The notes beneath the pieces were generated by a model. It saw only the letters and a program-made list of their open reading frames with translations. It was not told where the DNA came from and made no database searches. Positions 62,967 through 64,000 of a DNA stretch of 64,000 bases are shown piece after piece. The stretch comes from Lachnospiraceae bacterium (GTDB lineage: Bacteria; Bacillota; Clostridia; Lachnospirales; Lachnospiraceae): contig JAQXJP010000012.1 of the NCBI GenBank assembly GCA_029008875.1, positions 44,837 through 108,836 on the forward strand, given 5' to 3'. Both the position numbers and the translations under genes were made by a program. Positions within the stretch are counted from its first letter, which is position 1. The number at the start of each line of letters is the position of its first letter.

Positions 62967-63414
62967 GGTACATATCCCCAAATTCATCGGGAAAACGCTG
63001 GCCTGCATGCTGTTGCTTTGGATGATGATTGCTATCATTGTGGGATTGGTGGGGGATGCGATGGATTCCGCACGGATAGAGTCGGATTCCTATCGGGCAC
63101 AGATGATGGAGCGGTATTATCTGGAGCGGAATATTTACCAGATCTATGATACGCTGTTGTTGTATGACTTGACGAATCCCTGCTATGATGAATATTGGGA
63201 GATCTCAAAGGGGTATCGGGATTACCTGATATGCATGGCTTACCGCAACAGCGAAGGCACAGCGGGAGCGGAGCTTGTGGATGCAGAGAGCAATGGGGAA
63301 CGGGCCTACGATGCTTTTGTGCAGGATTTGGAGAATTGTCAGTCTGACCGCAACCGGAAATTGATGAACGGGTGGAAGACCCAGCTGGATCAGATAGAGG
63401 AGTCTGTTCAATAA
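62941..63414 (+). CDS. membrane protein related to the zinc-ribbon pair
   Basis: Unknown function, 157 residues. It has a transmembrane helix (LACMLLLWMMIAIIVGLVGD) and an outer domain with Tyr-rich sequence like its neighbours (YYLERNIYQIYDTLLLYD), but no zinc ribbon. Its start lies inside the end of the preceding gene (ATG 62941 after GGAAAGGATGGGAAT), so translation is probably coupled. The longer frame to 62884 lies deeper inside that gene and is not supported. Confidence 0.78.
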   Translation: MENQMDRNEVHIPKFIGKTLACMLLLWMMIAIIVGLVGDAMDSARIESDSYRAQMMERYYLERNIYQIYDTLLLYDLTNPCYDEYWEISKGYRDYLICMAYRNSEGTAGAELVDAESNGERAYDAFVQDLENCQSDRNRKLMNGWKTQLDQIEESVQ

Positions 63415-63427
63415 AAGGGGGAACAAG

Positions 63428-64000
63428 ATGTATATTCAGACACAATTATGCAGTTTGGCCATCATGGCCTTTCTGGTGTTCTTTTTCAAGCGTCATAAGA
63501 GGGTAGGGCTTTTTTCGGAGCGTGTATTTTGGATTACGCTTCTGGTGACCATTGTTTCGGTTTCTCTGGACTTTTTGTCCCTGGTTGTCATTTCTAAAAT
63601 TGGTTCTATTCCTCAGTTTTTGGTGGATTTGGTGTGCAAATTGTACTTGTGCAGCCTGGTGTGTGTTGGATTTTCCGCATTGTGCTATGCGGCCACAGAT
63701 TTATTTCCGCTGCGGCAGTACATGAAGCATCGGTGGAAATTGTTCCTGGGGTTGCTGATAGCATGCGCGGTGATTCTGATTCTTCCGATTGATTATCACG
63801 TGGAGACTGGGAAAGTGTATACGCTGGGGCCTGCGGTGCTGATGACTTATGTGTTTGCACTGCTGTTTGTGGTTGGGACGCTGGTCAGTGTCGTTGCCTT
63901 TGGAAAGAGGATGAACCCGGCCCGCCGGAAGGCGGTTCTCACATGGATGATTCTGTGGATTGTCTGCGCGGCAGTTCAGTTTCTCAACAATCAATTGCTT
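63428..64000 (+). CDS. polytopic membrane sensor domain, truncated at window edge
   Basis: An open frame from ATG 63428 (AAAGGGGGAACAAG upstream) runs to the window end without a stop, 191 codons. It has about six or seven hydrophobic segments (ITLLVTIVSVSLDFLSLVVI, LFLGLLIACAVILILPI, VLMTYVFALLFVVGTLVSVV) and ends within another (WMILWIVCAAVQFL). This layout matches the membrane sensor halves of Lachnospiraceae GGDEF/EAL proteins and of the hybrid kinase at 16389-18281. The cytoplasmic output domain lies beyond the window, so the type is not decided. Confidence 0.8.
   Translation, partial: MYIQTQLCSLAIMAFLVFFFKRHKRVGLFSERVFWITLLVTIVSVSLDFLSLVVISKIGSIPQFLVDLVCKLYLCSLVCVGFSALCYAATDLFPLRQYMKHRWKLFLGLLIACAVILILPIDYHVETGKVYTLGPAVLMTYVFALLFVVGTLVSVVAFGKRMNPARRKAVLTWMILWIVCAAVQFLNNQLL

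Overview
The window looks like a chromosomal segment of a spore-capable Clostridia, most likely Lachnospiraceae. The grounds are strong AGGAGG-type ribosome binding sites, the Gram-positive order tig-clpP-clpX-lon-engB, an alpha/beta-type small acid-soluble spore protein, a TM1266-type hydrogenase-system regulator, and a Gram-positive type IV pilus operon. This placement is inferred from gene content only. No prophage, insertion sequence, CRISPR array or rRNA operon was seen.

Layout. (1) 1-10.2 kb, minus strand: trigger factor, ClpP, ClpX, Lon, GTPase EngB, a zinc/manganese ABC importer (substrate-binding protein, ATPase, permease) and IspE. IspE has its own promoter, covered by a perfect palindrome. 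(2) 10.3-15.3 kb, minus: a MetY-type sulfhydrylase and a heterodimeric ABC exporter whose leader carries two terminator-like hairpins. (3) 15.5-20.8 kb: a spore protein, a DJ-1/PfpI protein, a hybrid histidine kinase, a CYTH protein and three little-known genes. (4) 20.8-26.8 kb, minus: an oligopeptide importer, oppBCDFA, with a leader terminator. (5) 27.2-30.4 kb: tRNA-Ile, tRNA-Leu, and an operon of a TM1266-like regulator plus a NitT/TauT-type ABC importer behind an unclassified leader RNA. (6) 30.4-37.1 kb: two chemoreceptors, a cupin and an iron-type alcohol dehydrogenase. Both flanks of the dehydrogenase are filled with four unrelated non-coding tandem-repeat families. (7) 37.2-39.7 kb, plus: an MBOAT acyltransferase and an AlgJ/AlgX-like partner. 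(8) 40.0-59.0 kb, plus: one long type IV pilus operon (pilB, pilT, pilC, pilA, pilD, a pilM-pilN fusion, pilO, four minor pilin-like genes and a secreted protein of about 1,688 residues). (9) 59.1-64.0 kb, plus: a TM2/zinc-ribbon protein, ilvN-ilvC, two zinc-ribbon membrane paralogues, a related membrane protein and a truncated polytopic membrane protein.

The two most distinctive areas are these. The first is the repeat-rich zone at 32.9-35.6 kb: a 63-bp dyad array before adh, then a 14-bp x 17 array with an 84-bp super-period, a 74-bp array and a 13-bp array after it. Two identical terminator hairpins in opposite orientation bound the 74-bp array. The second is the pilus operon, whose minor pilins are unusually large (458, about 780 and 554 residues) and which ends in a very large secreted protein that may sit on or near the pilus. 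Several operons here (ABC exporter, opp, TM1266-ABC, pilA) have terminator-like hairpins in front of the first or a key gene, so premature termination may be a recurrent control mode.
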